Source: Tolypothrix sp. NIES-4075
GTDB lineage: Bacteria; Cyanobacteriota; Cyanobacteriia; Cyanobacteriales; Nostocaceae
Length of the DNA: 64,000 nt
NCBI RefSeq assembly: GCF_002218085.1
Contig: NZ_BDUC01000005.1
Location: forward strand, 62,001-126,000
Reading direction: 5' to 3'
Shown here: positions 17,643-26,201 of the stretch, in pieces
Numbering within the stretch: the stretch's first letter is position 1
Layout of the letters: each line of letters opens with the position of its first letter
The notes under the pieces: model-generated
The model's database searches: none
Seen by the model: the letters and a program-made list of their open reading frames with translations, nothing else
Told to the model about the DNA's origin: nothing
Made by a program: the position numbers and the translations under genes

Positions 17643-18908
17643 ATGAAGAGCGAAATTAATAATTATTCGGTCAGGATCGCCATGTTGTCAGTCAGTGATG
17701 CAGAAGCTATTATTTTAAATTTGGTGCAACCGCTGCACAATCAGCGAGATACAGAAGTTGTCGATTTACTTGCAGATAATCGCATTCTCGCTTCACCTGT
17801 CACAAGTAACTTAGATTTTCCCCATTGGGATAATTCGGCGATGGATGGTTACGCTGTGCGTTATGAAGATGTACAGCATTGCAGCGAGGAAGCACCAGCG
17901 GTTTTGGAAATTATTGAAGAAATTCCCGCCGGGTATCAGCCTCAGCGTACAATTAAGCTGGGGCAAGCTGCGCGAATTTTCACAGGTGCGGTCATGCCGG
18001 CAGGTGGGGATACGGTAGTTATGCAGGAAAAAACTCGCTTGGAAGATAACCGCGTTTTCATCCTGACTGCACCCAAACTCCAAGAATTTGTTCGACATAA
18101 AGCATCTTACTATCAAGCTGGGACAGAATTACTACCCGCCGGCATCGTTTTAAATGCGCCGGAAATTGCCGTTTTAGCTGCTGCTCAATGTACGCAGTTA
18201 CGTGTTTGCCGCAAATTGCGTGTAGCAATATTTTCGACAGGTAATGAATTGGTAACGCCTGATAAGCCGCTGCAACCCGGACAAATTGTGGATTCCAATC
18301 AGTATGCGATCGCCTCTTTGGTCAGGCAAACCGGGGCAGAAGTGTTAATGTTAGGAATTGTTAAGGACGATCCAGAGATATTAAAGCAAGTAATTTCTCA
18401 GGCTATTGCTAACGCCGATATAATTATCTCTTCTGGTGGGGTTTCCGTGGGAGATTACGACTACGTTGAGCAAATTCTCAATTCCTTAAGCGCAAAAATT
18501 CACATTCGATCTGTGGGAATGAAACCAGGTAAACCGCTGACTTTCGCTACCTTCCCAAATCAGAATTGCTTATATTTCGGTTTACCAGGAAATCCGGCTG
18601 CGGTTTTGGTGACATTTTGGCGGTTTGTGCAACCGGCAATGAAAAAGATGTCAGGACTTGCAGACAATTGGCTAAGTTTTGTGAAAGCGCGATCGCATGA
18701 AGAATTGCGATCGGATGGCAAGCGAGAAACTTACCTTTGGGGTAAATTGCATTTAGTTGATGGGTTTTACCACTTTCACGTCGCTGGTGGCAGTCACAGT
18801 TCGGGAAACTTAATAAATTTAGCGCAAACCAACGCTTTAGCTATTTTACCTGTGGGTAAAACCTTAATTTCGCCTGGTGAGGAAGTGCAAGTTTTGCAAG
18901 TTGGGTAA
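17643..18908 (+). CDS. moeA: Molybdopterin molybdotransferase
   Basis: MoeA inserts molybdate into adenylylated molybdopterin to complete molybdenum cofactor for nitrate reductase and other enzymes. Motifs include NSAMDGYAVR near 65-74, GAVMPAGGDTVVMQE, FSTGNELVTP and SSGGVSVGDYDYV, with the C-terminal GKPLTFATF and LPGNPAAVLVTFWRF. The common start of this family corresponds to Met14 (base 17682, MLSVSDAEAI), so the first 13 residues may not be translated. In this diazotroph-like genome it supports Mo metabolism together with the Mop proteins at 53-54 kb. Confidence 0.94.
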   Translation: MKSEINNYSVRIAMLSVSDAEAIILNLVQPLHNQRDTEVVDLLADNRILASPVTSNLDFPHWDNSAMDGYAVRYEDVQHCSEEAPAVLEIIEEIPAGYQPQRTIKLGQAARIFTGAVMPAGGDTVVMQEKTRLEDNRVFILTAPKLQEFVRHKASYYQAGTELLPAGIVLNAPEIAVLAAAQCTQLRVCRKLRVAIFSTGNELVTPDKPLQPGQIVDSNQYAIASLVRQTGAEVLMLGIVKDDPEILKQVISQAIANADIIISSGGVSVGDYDYVEQILNSLSAKIHIRSVGMKPGKPLTFATFPNQNCLYFGLPGNPAAVLVTFWRFVQPAMKKMSGLADNWLSFVKARSHEELRSDGKRETYLWGKLHLVDGFYHFHVAGGSHSSGNLINLAQTNALAILPVGKTLISPGEEVQVLQVG

Positions 18909-18924
18909 TTGAGAATTGGGAATA

Positions 18925-18952
18925 GGTAATTGGTAATTGGTAATTGGTGATT
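18925..18952. repeat. Heptamer tandem repeat (GGTAATT)
   Basis: Three perfect and one imperfect GGTAATT units follow moeA, then a run of T. On the far side TTCCCCA-like units at 18963-18992 extend into the end of the convergent HAD gene. Confidence 0.85.
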
Positions 18953-18980
18953 GTTTTTTTCATTCCCCATTCCCCATTCC

Positions 18981-19631
18981 CTATTTCCCATTCCGATTAA
19001 TCCAAATACCTCTGAGTCCAACTGCTTTGGCACCGTGATAATCTTCTTTTATGCTGTCGCCGATGTGCCATGCTAATTCAGGTGGACAGTTGTGCTTTTC
19101 TAAAGCGGTAAGAAAAATTTGGCGATCGGGTTTTGCGGCACCTACTTGGGTGGAAATTGTAATCGAACTGAAAAATTCTCTTAGTTGCAAATCTTGCAAT
19201 ACTGAATAGAGACGAGAATCGAAATTAGAAATTATCCCTAGTTGAATTCCTAAACCTTGCCAGTTGACTAATGATGCTAAAACATCAGGATAAATAAACC
19301 ACGGTTCAGCTGTACCAAAGTGAATATAAAGTTCGCTAAAAAAAGCTGAAAAGTCAGAAAATTGTGGGAGAACACCAGCGCGTTCAAATGTATGACAAGC
19401 TATTTGCAACCACCAATCAAACTCGCGCTGAGGAATATCTTGTTGTTCTGCACCGGGAAATATCGGTGGTGAAGATGCTTTAAAGCTTTGGATAAATGCT
19501 TTATTTAAAGTATCGGGGGGAACTTGCACACCAAATTCCTGCGCTATCTGACTATAAATTTCACCGACACTGCCTTTAACTCCGAAGAGTGTACCAACAG
19601 CATCTAAAAAAATAACTTTAGGTCGTTCCAT
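18981..19631 (-). CDS. HAD-IA hydrolase, REG-2 type
   Basis: HAD phosphatase of the REG-2/HDHD3-like group. The preferred start is the Met at 19631 (MERPKVIFLDAVGTLFG); the frame stays open 36 codons further upstream, but those are not family-like. Motif I is DAVGT, the usual variant of this group in which the second Asp is replaced. Motif II is IISNFD, motif III is a Lys in AAKPDRQIF, and motif IV is HIGDSIKEDYHGA. The last residues are encoded by a repeat (ending NRNGK), so the C-terminus may have been altered by repeat insertion. Substrate unknown. Confidence 0.83.
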   Translation of the reverse strand: MERPKVIFLDAVGTLFGVKGSVGEIYSQIAQEFGVQVPPDTLNKAFIQSFKASSPPIFPGAEQQDIPQREFDWWLQIACHTFERAGVLPQFSDFSAFFSELYIHFGTAEPWFIYPDVLASLVNWQGLGIQLGIISNFDSRLYSVLQDLQLREFFSSITISTQVGAAKPDRQIFLTALEKHNCPPELAWHIGDSIKEDYHGAKAVGLRGIWINRNGK

Positions 19632-19786
19632 AGTACCAAGTGCTGAATGCTTAGGTAAAGTAGATTTTAAATTAGTAAGGTGCGTTAGCAACTGCGTAAC
19701 GCACCTTATTAAGAAGCAATATTTGTAACGCTTTCTCAAGGAAGATGGGGATTAGGGACTGGTGAGTCCAGCGCGGTCTTCTCCCA

Positions 19787-19832
19787 CTCGTGTGAGGCTA
19801 GCGCCAAGGGGGTTTCCCCCATGAGCGACTTC
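19787..19832. repeat. Interspersed repeat with GGGGGTTTCCCCC hairpin
   Basis: The block GTGAGGCTAGCGCCAAGG, then GGGTTTCCCCCATGAGCGAC, is a dispersed cyanobacterial repeat with a five-base G/C hairpin. It lies between two minus-strand genes. Confidence 0.65.
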
Positions 19833-19921
19833 AGAACCCGAAGGGGGACTGGGGATTGGAAAAAAGAGATTTTTATAATTTCTTGTGTGATGAAATCATA
19901 TTATGTGATGCAACAACCCTC

Positions 19922-19951
19922 GTAGAGACGTTCCAAACCGAACGTCTCTAC
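19922..19951. repeat. GTAGAGACGTTC palindromic repeat, best copy
   Basis: GTAGAGACGTTC and GAACGTCTCTAC form a perfect 12-base stem over a six-base loop. Related copies occur at 46752-46780, 50894-50931, 45069-45092 and 42600-42623, with a half copy near 4302. It is 36 bases after the end of the NdbB gene and may also end that transcript. Confidence 0.85.
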
Positions 19952-19987
19952 TATATGTATGAACCGCTAATTCTATCACATGAAAGT

Positions 19988-21178
19988 CTATTTAGAAAGT
20001 ATTTCGATGATAGGACGAGCTAACCAGTTAAAACCAACTTTTAGCTGATGATCTAAAGTGGGCATCCGATAGAGGTAAGCTAGACGACGAGCAACAGCTG
20101 CCAAAGAACCATCTAATTTAACTCCTAAACCGGTGAGGGTAGCGTTGTCTATCCCCAGTGTCATCATTTCCCCTAACTGCTGGTAGCGGAAGGGAAGTAA
20201 AGGGCGATCGCTTAAAGTTGCCCAGATATTCCATGCTGTATAATCAGCTTGTTGAAAAGCTGCTTGGGCAGTTGCGGGAACTTGCTGACCTTCGATATCA
20301 TGAGAGTCTGCTAAGTCTCCTAATGCAAAGATTTCTGGATGGTCAACTACTTGCAGAGTTGGTGTAGTGGTAATTTGACCGCGCTGATTTTGCTTGAGGG
20401 GAAGATTTTTCACTACCGGACTAACTCGCGTTCCCACTGTCCAGATTACCAAATCTACGGGAATTGTATCAACCTGATTTTTATAATCTAGGGAAATGCT
20501 ATCTTGAGTAAGTGATTCAACTTTGGTTTCTAAATCAATAAAAACACCCCGCGCTTCTAAAGCTTTTGTCGCAGCTTCACGGTTAAATTCTGGGGAAGTT
20601 CGCAAAATTTGATCGCTGAGTTCAACTAAACGAAAGCGTCCTCTTTCTCCTAACCTGTCTGCAAGTTTGCAAGCTAATTCTACACCACTGTAACCACCAC
20701 CAACAATTGCGACGCGGATTTTGTCTGCTGGTGATTCTTCTAAAACGCGCAGACGTTCTTCTAGATTATACGCATCAGCAACGCTGCGGAAGGGGTAGGC
20801 GTGGGACGAAGCACCCGGAACTAAATCTAAGGGTGTTTCTCCACCCAGCGCTAAAACTAAGCGATCGTAGGGAATTTCCTGACTATTCTGTAAATGTACT
20901 CTTTGCTGGTCTATGTCAATTTCCGAGACGAGTGATTGACAAAAACGGACACCTGTGTTTGACAAAAGTTCTTCAAAAGGAGGGGCAATTTCCCAAGTTT
21001 GTAGTTCCCCGGTGAGAAGTTCGTAGAGGAGGGGGGAGAAAAGGAAGCGATCGCTTTGATCTACTAGAACAATTTCTGGTTTTTGCGTAGCCCAAGGTAA
21101 CTGGCTTAAGCGTAAAGCAGTATGGAGACCACCAAAGCCTCCACCTAGTATACAGATTCGTGCAGGTTGTTGAGTCAT
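19988..21178 (-). CDS. ndbB: Type II NAD(P)H dehydrogenase, NdbB-like
   Basis: Single-subunit FAD-linked quinone reductase. The FAD dinucleotide fold is GGGFGGLHTALRL near 12-24, the second NAD(P)H fold is VAIVGGGYSGVELA, and the C-terminal FAD contact is IFALGDLAD. No membrane helix is seen; NDH-2 enzymes bind the membrane peripherally. In Synechocystis the related NdbB reduces demethylphylloquinone during vitamin K1 synthesis, so the same role is likely but rests on family knowledge. It lies 33 bases after the acetyltransferase gene, in line with a three-gene minus-strand unit. Confidence 0.87.
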   Translation of the reverse strand: MTQQPARICILGGGFGGLHTALRLSQLPWATQKPEIVLVDQSDRFLFSPLLYELLTGELQTWEIAPPFEELLSNTGVRFCQSLVSEIDIDQQRVHLQNSQEIPYDRLVLALGGETPLDLVPGASSHAYPFRSVADAYNLEERLRVLEESPADKIRVAIVGGGYSGVELACKLADRLGERGRFRLVELSDQILRTSPEFNREAATKALEARGVFIDLETKVESLTQDSISLDYKNQVDTIPVDLVIWTVGTRVSPVVKNLPLKQNQRGQITTTPTLQVVDHPEIFALGDLADSHDIEGQQVPATAQAAFQQADYTAWNIWATLSDRPLLPFRYQQLGEMMTLGIDNATLTGLGVKLDGSLAAVARRLAYLYRMPTLDHQLKVGFNWLARPIIEILSK

Positions 21179-21211
21179 CGGTCTTTAGGTCGGCATTGTC
21201 AGGTAGTTCTT

Positions 21212-21784
21212 TTAGTTTAATGATTTATTTCTATCTCTGACCATTAACCAGCTATCTCGATACTCTCCCTCATGTAGTTCATGTTTGGGCAAAATTTTCA
21301 CTTTTTCAAAGCCACATTTATCGTAGCAGCGGATAGCGCGAGTATTCCTCACGCTTGGATCGATGACAATTTTATCAGCTTGTAATTCTTCAAAAATATA
21401 GTTGACAAGTGTTGATAATATTTTCGTACCAATTCCTTGATTCCAATAATTCGTTTCACCGATAAACAAGTCAATTGCATAAACATTATTTGTTTCATTT
21501 AAACAATACGTTTGTCTGTCGTTTTCCGATAAGTCATCTAGCAAGCAATATTGGATATAACCAATAGGGAGTTTGTCATAATAAACCAGACAAGGGATAA
21601 CCGGGTCATCTCCCATGACTTGGGGTTTGTATGTTTCGATAATTCTTTCTAGAGGAAAAGGATTATCTCTTCCTTCGTAAAACTCTAAGACTTTATCATC
21701 AGTCAGCCATTTAGCCATTAACTGATAATCGCAAATTTCGTCTTGCATTTGACGAATCATGATTTTATCGTTTTTAATTCTCAT
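21212..21784 (-). CDS. AAC(6')-like GNAT acetyltransferase
   Basis: GNAT-fold N-acetyltransferase of the Acetyltransf_8 type, 190 residues. The pattern follows aminoglycoside 6'-N-acetyltransferases: an N-terminal MAKWLTDDKVLEFYEGRD, IGYIQYCLLDD, DLFIGETNYWNQGIGTKIL (acetyl-CoA loop) and IDPSVRNTRAIRCYDKCGFEK. Siderophore-synthesis acetyltransferases share this fold, so aminoglycoside acetylation is not proven. Its start codon abuts the stop of the DUF1345 gene with no spacer, suggesting coupled translation. NdbB follows. Confidence 0.83.
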   Translation of the reverse strand: MRIKNDKIMIRQMQDEICDYQLMAKWLTDDKVLEFYEGRDNPFPLERIIETYKPQVMGDDPVIPCLVYYDKLPIGYIQYCLLDDLSENDRQTYCLNETNNVYAIDLFIGETNYWNQGIGTKILSTLVNYIFEELQADKIVIDPSVRNTRAIRCYDKCGFEKVKILPKHELHEGEYRDSWLMVRDRNKSLN

Positions 21785-22489
21785 CTAAATTAACGAGGCA
21801 ATTATATTGATACTCATAGCTAAAATGGTAGTATTAAAAAAGAAAGATAATATTCCATGCAGTAAAGCTAAACGTCTCATTTCTCGTGAAGTTGTTTGCA
21901 CATCAGAAACTTGACTTGTCATGCCAATGACAAAAGAAAAATATAAAAAGTCCCAAAAATCAGGTTGACGTAGACCCAAAGCGGCTTGTCGTGAGACATC
22001 GCTAGGAAAATCTAGACCCCCAGCTATTTCCTCATTCTTACTTTCATGGTCTTGATAATAACTGCGTGCATATTGCAATGCAAATACTGTATGTACGAGC
22101 AACCAAGAACCTATAATTGTCGTGACAGCAAGCATAACATGTAAAGTTAGCAGCATTGGAGATATTCCCTTTTTATCGGTGAGTAAAAACCCAATAGCTA
22201 ACACACCAGCGCAAGCAGCAGCGATAATTAAAATAAAGATAGCCAAACGACCTTGATATTCACGTTTAGCATTACGACGCATCGTTTCTGGAGTAGCCTT
22301 GAACATCATCACCAAAGTCAAGACTAATAAACAATAAGCACCGCAATCCCAAGCGGTGAGAATGCGTGTAGGTAAGTGCAGTGAATGTGGAAGTATTACT
22401 AATACGAATGCGGCTAAACAGATAGAAGTAAGCAGTCGGTGTCGAGAATCTATTTTTTTCAAAGAATTAGGTATATCAGGCGATCGCAT
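21785..22489 (-). CDS. DUF1345 membrane protein with in-frame repeat insert
   Basis: Integral membrane protein of the DUF1345 family, 234 residues with about five hydrophobic segments. The conserved C-terminal core is PDFWDFLYFSFVIGMTSQVSDV at residues 176-197 (given here as PDFWDFLYFS and FVIGMTSQVSDV). Residues 163-174 (SDVSRQAALGLR) are encoded by a copy of the mobile AAGCGGCTTGTCG...AGACATCGC repeat, kept in frame between GGLDFP and QPDFWDF, which are adjacent elements in the family. Function unknown. It is the first of a likely unit with an acetyltransferase and NdbB. Confidence 0.85.
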   Translation of the reverse strand: MRSPDIPNSLKKIDSRHRLLTSICLAAFVLVILPHSLHLPTRILTAWDCGAYCLLVLTLVMMFKATPETMRRNAKREYQGRLAIFILIIAAACAGVLAIGFLLTDKKGISPMLLTLHVMLAVTTIIGSWLLVHTVFALQYARSYYQDHESKNEEIAGGLDFPSDVSRQAALGLRQPDFWDFLYFSFVIGMTSQVSDVQTTSREMRRLALLHGILSFFFNTTILAMSINIIASLI

Positions 22490-22623
22490 AAGTTAATCAA
22501 ACTCTAAAGCATAATTAACAGTATATCTTGCCTGTAATAACTTATAGCAATCTTAAATAAGAGTGTAAATTCCTCTCTTTACCTAAGGATTCAAAATGTT
22601 TGAGTTCATCTTTTTTAAACGCA

Positions 22624-22763
22624 GAGTAACGCTGAGGTTGACGCAGAGGTTCGCTGAGGTTTTAATCAAACTTTTTCATATTTATAAAAAATTCTTTTCT
22701 CTTCTATTGTAACGAAGACTCTGCGTACCTCTGCGCTTACCTTAGCGCTACTTTGCGTTTAAA
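22624..22763. repeat. Long imperfect inverted repeat
   Basis: TTTAAACGCAGAGTAACGCT, with GAGGTTGACGCAGAGG after it, is mirrored at 22711-22763 by CTCTGCGTACCTCTGCGC and AGCGCTACTTTGCGTTTAAA. Arms of about 45 bases match over roughly 80 percent, around an AT-rich spacer. It fills most of the gap between the DUF1345 and PLD genes. Confidence 0.75.
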
Positions 22764-22778
22764 ACATTGAATTCAATT

Positions 22779-24185
22779 TTACGAACACTGTTTTTCTTGC
22801 GTTTTTACTTTCTCTAATTTCTTAGGTGGTAAGCCGATTTTTGCCTTCTTATAAAGCCGTTCAAATTCTCGCATATAATGAGCCGCAACTACAGGATTTT
22901 CAATAACTAAAAGTGTTTCGTCATTACCATTATTTGCAGCTTCCGACCAATTGTGAGAACCTGTAATTACGATTTGTCCATCTATAACAGCAAATTTATG
23001 ATGCAATAAATCACCTTTGGGTAATAAAGGTACACCAACTGTGGTAATGGGATTTTGCCAAGGATGATTATTCAGTTCATATTTACATTTGTTCCTGAAA
23101 GCAATACCCATCATATCTAATGCTTCACTATATGAACGATAAGCGAATTGTGGTTCAATCAAAGCGCGAATTTGCACGCTTTCTTGATTGCGATTTTCTA
23201 AGATATCAGCAAGATGCTGTTCGGAAAATACAAACAATGCCATATCTACGTTATTTGTCGCGGAATTTAAAATTTTGCCGATTAAACCGTTACTGCTTTT
23301 ACTCCAAGGTTGAGTTGGGGAAGTTGGTGAAAACTGCACGGTAATTTTGTTTGCACCTAAGCTGATTTTTTCGGGTAAACGTAATGGTTTTTTCAAGCCA
23401 AATTTACTATCTGATTTTCCAGCTTGTCCATCGCCCCACATGATGTTAAACTCTTTGGTGAATAAAGCAGCTAATTCTGGGCTGTCGATATTTAATAAAT
23501 TATTGGCGTTACCTAAACTGGTATTATTAGAATAATCTCCATGAATGTCACTCAAGGTAAAATTAGCCGAAGTAACAATCACAATGCGATTATCGACAAT
23601 CACAAATTTATGATGCATCAAATCGCTACCTCGTGAATTATCTGCTCTATCATCAATTATAGGGACTTTCGCATTGCGTAAAATCGCCAAAGCATCTCTT
23701 TGCTTGATTTCCTCTGAACTAAGTTGATTATCTTTGTTAATGTCTATAAATTGGCGAAATTCTTGATATCTTTCCTTTTCTCTCTTATTTAGCTTACCAA
23801 CTTCTGCCGCAGTGAAACTACTCCAAGCACGACTATAGGTGTTTTCCAAAATTAATCTCACCTTAACCCCAGCTTTTTGTCTATCAACCAACGCTTGTGC
23901 AACTTTGGGTAGACGCAATTCTTGTACTGCTACATCTACTGTTGATTTAGCTTGGTAAATTGCATCAACAATCTGTTTTTCTAAATCATCCCCAAGGCGG
24001 GTTTGCTGTCGGTAAGGTTCTTTATATTCTGAAGACTCGGAATGGTTAAAGTAAACTTTGACTAATAAATCTTGCGGTAGCGGTTGAAGACGTTTACTGT
24101 CAGACTGGACTCGTTGACAACCAGCGAGAGTAAGTATCAGTAAAAAGATAAAATAAAAATACCTTTGGGGAGAAAAAATTTGCAC
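22779..24185 (-). CDS. Phospholipase-D-like lipoprotein with EF-hand loop
   Basis: Exported enzyme of the PLD superfamily. A signal peptide ends in the lipobox LAGC, so Cys23 would be lipidated. Two HKD motifs form the active site: H191/K193/D198 (HHKFVIVD) and H395/K397/D402 (HHKFAVID), each followed by the usual SANFT or SHNWS. Between the first strands and motif 1 lies a canonical EF-hand loop, D148-E159 (DINKDNQLSSEE), suggesting calcium control. The DNA Nuc-like and phospholipase activities of the family cannot be told apart here. It is divergent from the cysteine desulfurase gene. Confidence 0.88.
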   Translation of the reverse strand: MQIFSPQRYFYFIFLLILTLAGCQRVQSDSKRLQPLPQDLLVKVYFNHSESSEYKEPYRQQTRLGDDLEKQIVDAIYQAKSTVDVAVQELRLPKVAQALVDRQKAGVKVRLILENTYSRAWSSFTAAEVGKLNKREKERYQEFRQFIDINKDNQLSSEEIKQRDALAILRNAKVPIIDDRADNSRGSDLMHHKFVIVDNRIVIVTSANFTLSDIHGDYSNNTSLGNANNLLNIDSPELAALFTKEFNIMWGDGQAGKSDSKFGLKKPLRLPEKISLGANKITVQFSPTSPTQPWSKSSNGLIGKILNSATNNVDMALFVFSEQHLADILENRNQESVQIRALIEPQFAYRSYSEALDMMGIAFRNKCKYELNNHPWQNPITTVGVPLLPKGDLLHHKFAVIDGQIVITGSHNWSEAANNGNDETLLVIENPVVAAHYMREFERLYKKAKIGLPPKKLEKVKTQEKQCS

Positions 24186-24300
24186 CTTAGTCTGCTAATC
24201 GTTGGGTGAACAAATTTATAATTCCCAAATAAGCAAGTTTTTCAACGCAGAATTAGCCAAATGTCAAAAGTTGCCAGCGTGTGTTTTCCGGAAATATAAT

Positions 24301-25467
24301 ATGCAAATTTATTTAGATTATAGTGCGACTACTCCCACTCGCTCTGAAGCGATCGCCGCAATGCAAGCAACCCTCACTCAACAGTGGGGCAATCCTTCCA
24401 GCTTACACGAGTGGGGACAGCGAGCAGCAACAGTTGTCGAACAAGCAAGAATGCAGGTTGCCGGATTAATTAACGCTGCCGATCCGGAATCGATTATCTT
24501 TACCTCTGGCGGCACCGAAGCTGATAATCTGGCAATTATGGGTATCGCCCGTTTGTACGCGGTTCCCCAACATATGATAATATCCAGTGTGGAACATTCT
24601 GCGATTTCTGAACCTGCACGATTATTGGAAATGTGGGGTTGGCAAATAACCCGCTTGCCGGTGGATGCGAAAGGGACAGTAAATCCTGTAGATTTAGAAG
24701 CAGCGTTGCAACCTAACACCGTGCTGATTTCCGTAATTTACGGTCAAAGTGAAGTTGGGACAGTCCAACCAATAGCCGAATTAGGAAATATTGCGCGATC
24801 GCATAACGTCATATTCCACACAGATGCTGTCCAAGTTGCCGGACGCTTGCCAATAAACGTACAATCATTGCCTGTAGATTTACTGAGTCTTTCCAGTCAT
24901 AAAATATATGGATGCCAAGGTGCGGGAGCGCTGTATGTCCGTCCAGGTGTGGATTTAGCGCCTTTGTTGAGTGGTGGAGGGCAAGAAATGCGACTGCGTT
25001 CAGGTACGCAAGCAGTGCCAAATATTGCCGGATTTGGTGTGGCAGCAGAATTAGCAGCGCAAGAAATAGTAACAGAAACACCCCGTTTAATTAAATTACG
25101 CGATCGCTTGTTTTCCCAATTAGCCGATATTCCTGGTTTAATACCTACAGGTGATATAATTTACCGCTTACCTCATCATGTTAGTTTCTGTCTCGAACAA
25201 GCCGATGGGGAAAAACTCAGCGGTAAAACTTTAGTACGTCAGATGAATTTAGCTGGTATTGGTATTAGTGCAGGAGCCGCTTGTCATAGTGGTAAACTTA
25301 GTCCTAGCCCGATATTGTTAGCGATGGGCTATTCAGAGAAAGCTGCATTAGGAGCAATTCGCATGAGTTTAGGACGCGATACCACTTCCGCTGATGTAGA
25401 TTGGGTAGCGATGGTGTTTAAGCAGATTTTGGAAAGGTTGACCGCATTGTATTTAGTAAAGCGGTGA
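24301..25467 (+). CDS. iscS: Cysteine desulfurase (NifS/IscS type)
   Basis: PLP enzyme that takes sulfur from cysteine for Fe-S clusters and thio-cofactors. The Met at 24301 gives the family start MQIYLDYSATTPT; an open extension of 33 codons upstream is not family-like. Motifs are TSGGTEADNLAIMG, HTDAVQVAG, the PLP Lys in LSLSSHKIYG, RSGTQ, and the catalytic Cys in GAACHSG. The long mobile loop after the Cys, SGKLSPSPILLAMG, matches class I desulfurases. iscS is used as a family name; nifS cannot be excluded, but no nif genes adjoin. Confidence 0.9.
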   Translation: MQIYLDYSATTPTRSEAIAAMQATLTQQWGNPSSLHEWGQRAATVVEQARMQVAGLINAADPESIIFTSGGTEADNLAIMGIARLYAVPQHMIISSVEHSAISEPARLLEMWGWQITRLPVDAKGTVNPVDLEAALQPNTVLISVIYGQSEVGTVQPIAELGNIARSHNVIFHTDAVQVAGRLPINVQSLPVDLLSLSSHKIYGCQGAGALYVRPGVDLAPLLSGGGQEMRLRSGTQAVPNIAGFGVAAELAAQEIVTETPRLIKLRDRLFSQLADIPGLIPTGDIIYRLPHHVSFCLEQADGEKLSGKTLVRQMNLAGIGISAGAACHSGKLSPSPILLAMGYSEKAALGAIRMSLGRDTTSADVDWVAMVFKQILERLTALYLVKR

Positions 25468-25483
25468 AAGCAATCGGCACTAA

Positions 25484-26074
25484 TTATCCACGTCGGATTG
25501 CTTGAGTAAATTCAGCAACAGCATCATACTGGTCAGCATGATTTATATATTGTAGCAGTAAAGCCTTGTCTAAATTTGGGAAGAAATTACTGCAATTTAC
25601 TTCTTCATATTCACCTTGTTCAGTCAGGCAGAATATTTTAATTTCGTTAGATTTCCAAAACCAAACTTCAGATACTTTTTTGGGCTTGTATAATTCCTTT
25701 CTGTTAATAATACCGCTGGTAACAATAATTTCAATAACGATATCAGGAACTTCTCTTTTTGTGCCAATACTGTAAGACTCATCCGGAGTACCAGAAGCAT
25801 ATCCCGGTTCTTCTATAGTGAAACCACCGCGTTTGTAAAAGCGGATACCTAACTCTTTCATGTAAGCTTCTAGCAGCAAGCCAAAAGTACTTTTCACTTC
25901 CTCATGTTCTTCACCAATGGGGGACATAATTTCTAACATTCCTGATAAATAAGACAGTCGGACGTTGCGGTTATCCTTTAGCAGTGCTTCAATACCTTTA
26001 AATTCCTCCCAAGAAACATCACGTACAGTTACTAATTTTTCTTGTGTAGATTGATCTACAATTGGAATGCTCAT
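25484..26074 (-). CDS. Uma2-family (DUF820) putative nuclease
   Basis: Member of the Uma2/DUF820 family, which has a PD-(D/E)XK nuclease-like fold and is hugely expanded in cyanobacteria. Visible are LSYLSGMLEIMSP near 39-51, the EEPGYASGTPDESYSIG loop, and VPDIVIEIIVTSG with the likely catalytic Asp and Glu, then KELYKPKKVSEVWFW. No partner gene adjoins. The biological role of these proteins is not established; mobility or TA-like functions have been suggested. Confidence 0.87.
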   Translation of the reverse strand: MSIPIVDQSTQEKLVTVRDVSWEEFKGIEALLKDNRNVRLSYLSGMLEIMSPIGEEHEEVKSTFGLLLEAYMKELGIRFYKRGGFTIEEPGYASGTPDESYSIGTKREVPDIVIEIIVTSGIINRKELYKPKKVSEVWFWKSNEIKIFCLTEQGEYEEVNCSNFFPNLDKALLLQYINHADQYDAVAEFTQAIRRG

Positions 26075-26201
26075 ATAAACACTTCCTTAAAAAGTTAAAA
26101 GTGCAATGTCAAGGCTGGGCTACTTATTGTGCAATGGCACAAAAGAGCTTACCCTACAGCTTAATACAATCTAAAATCCACAAAAGACAAAATTATTTAA
26201 A

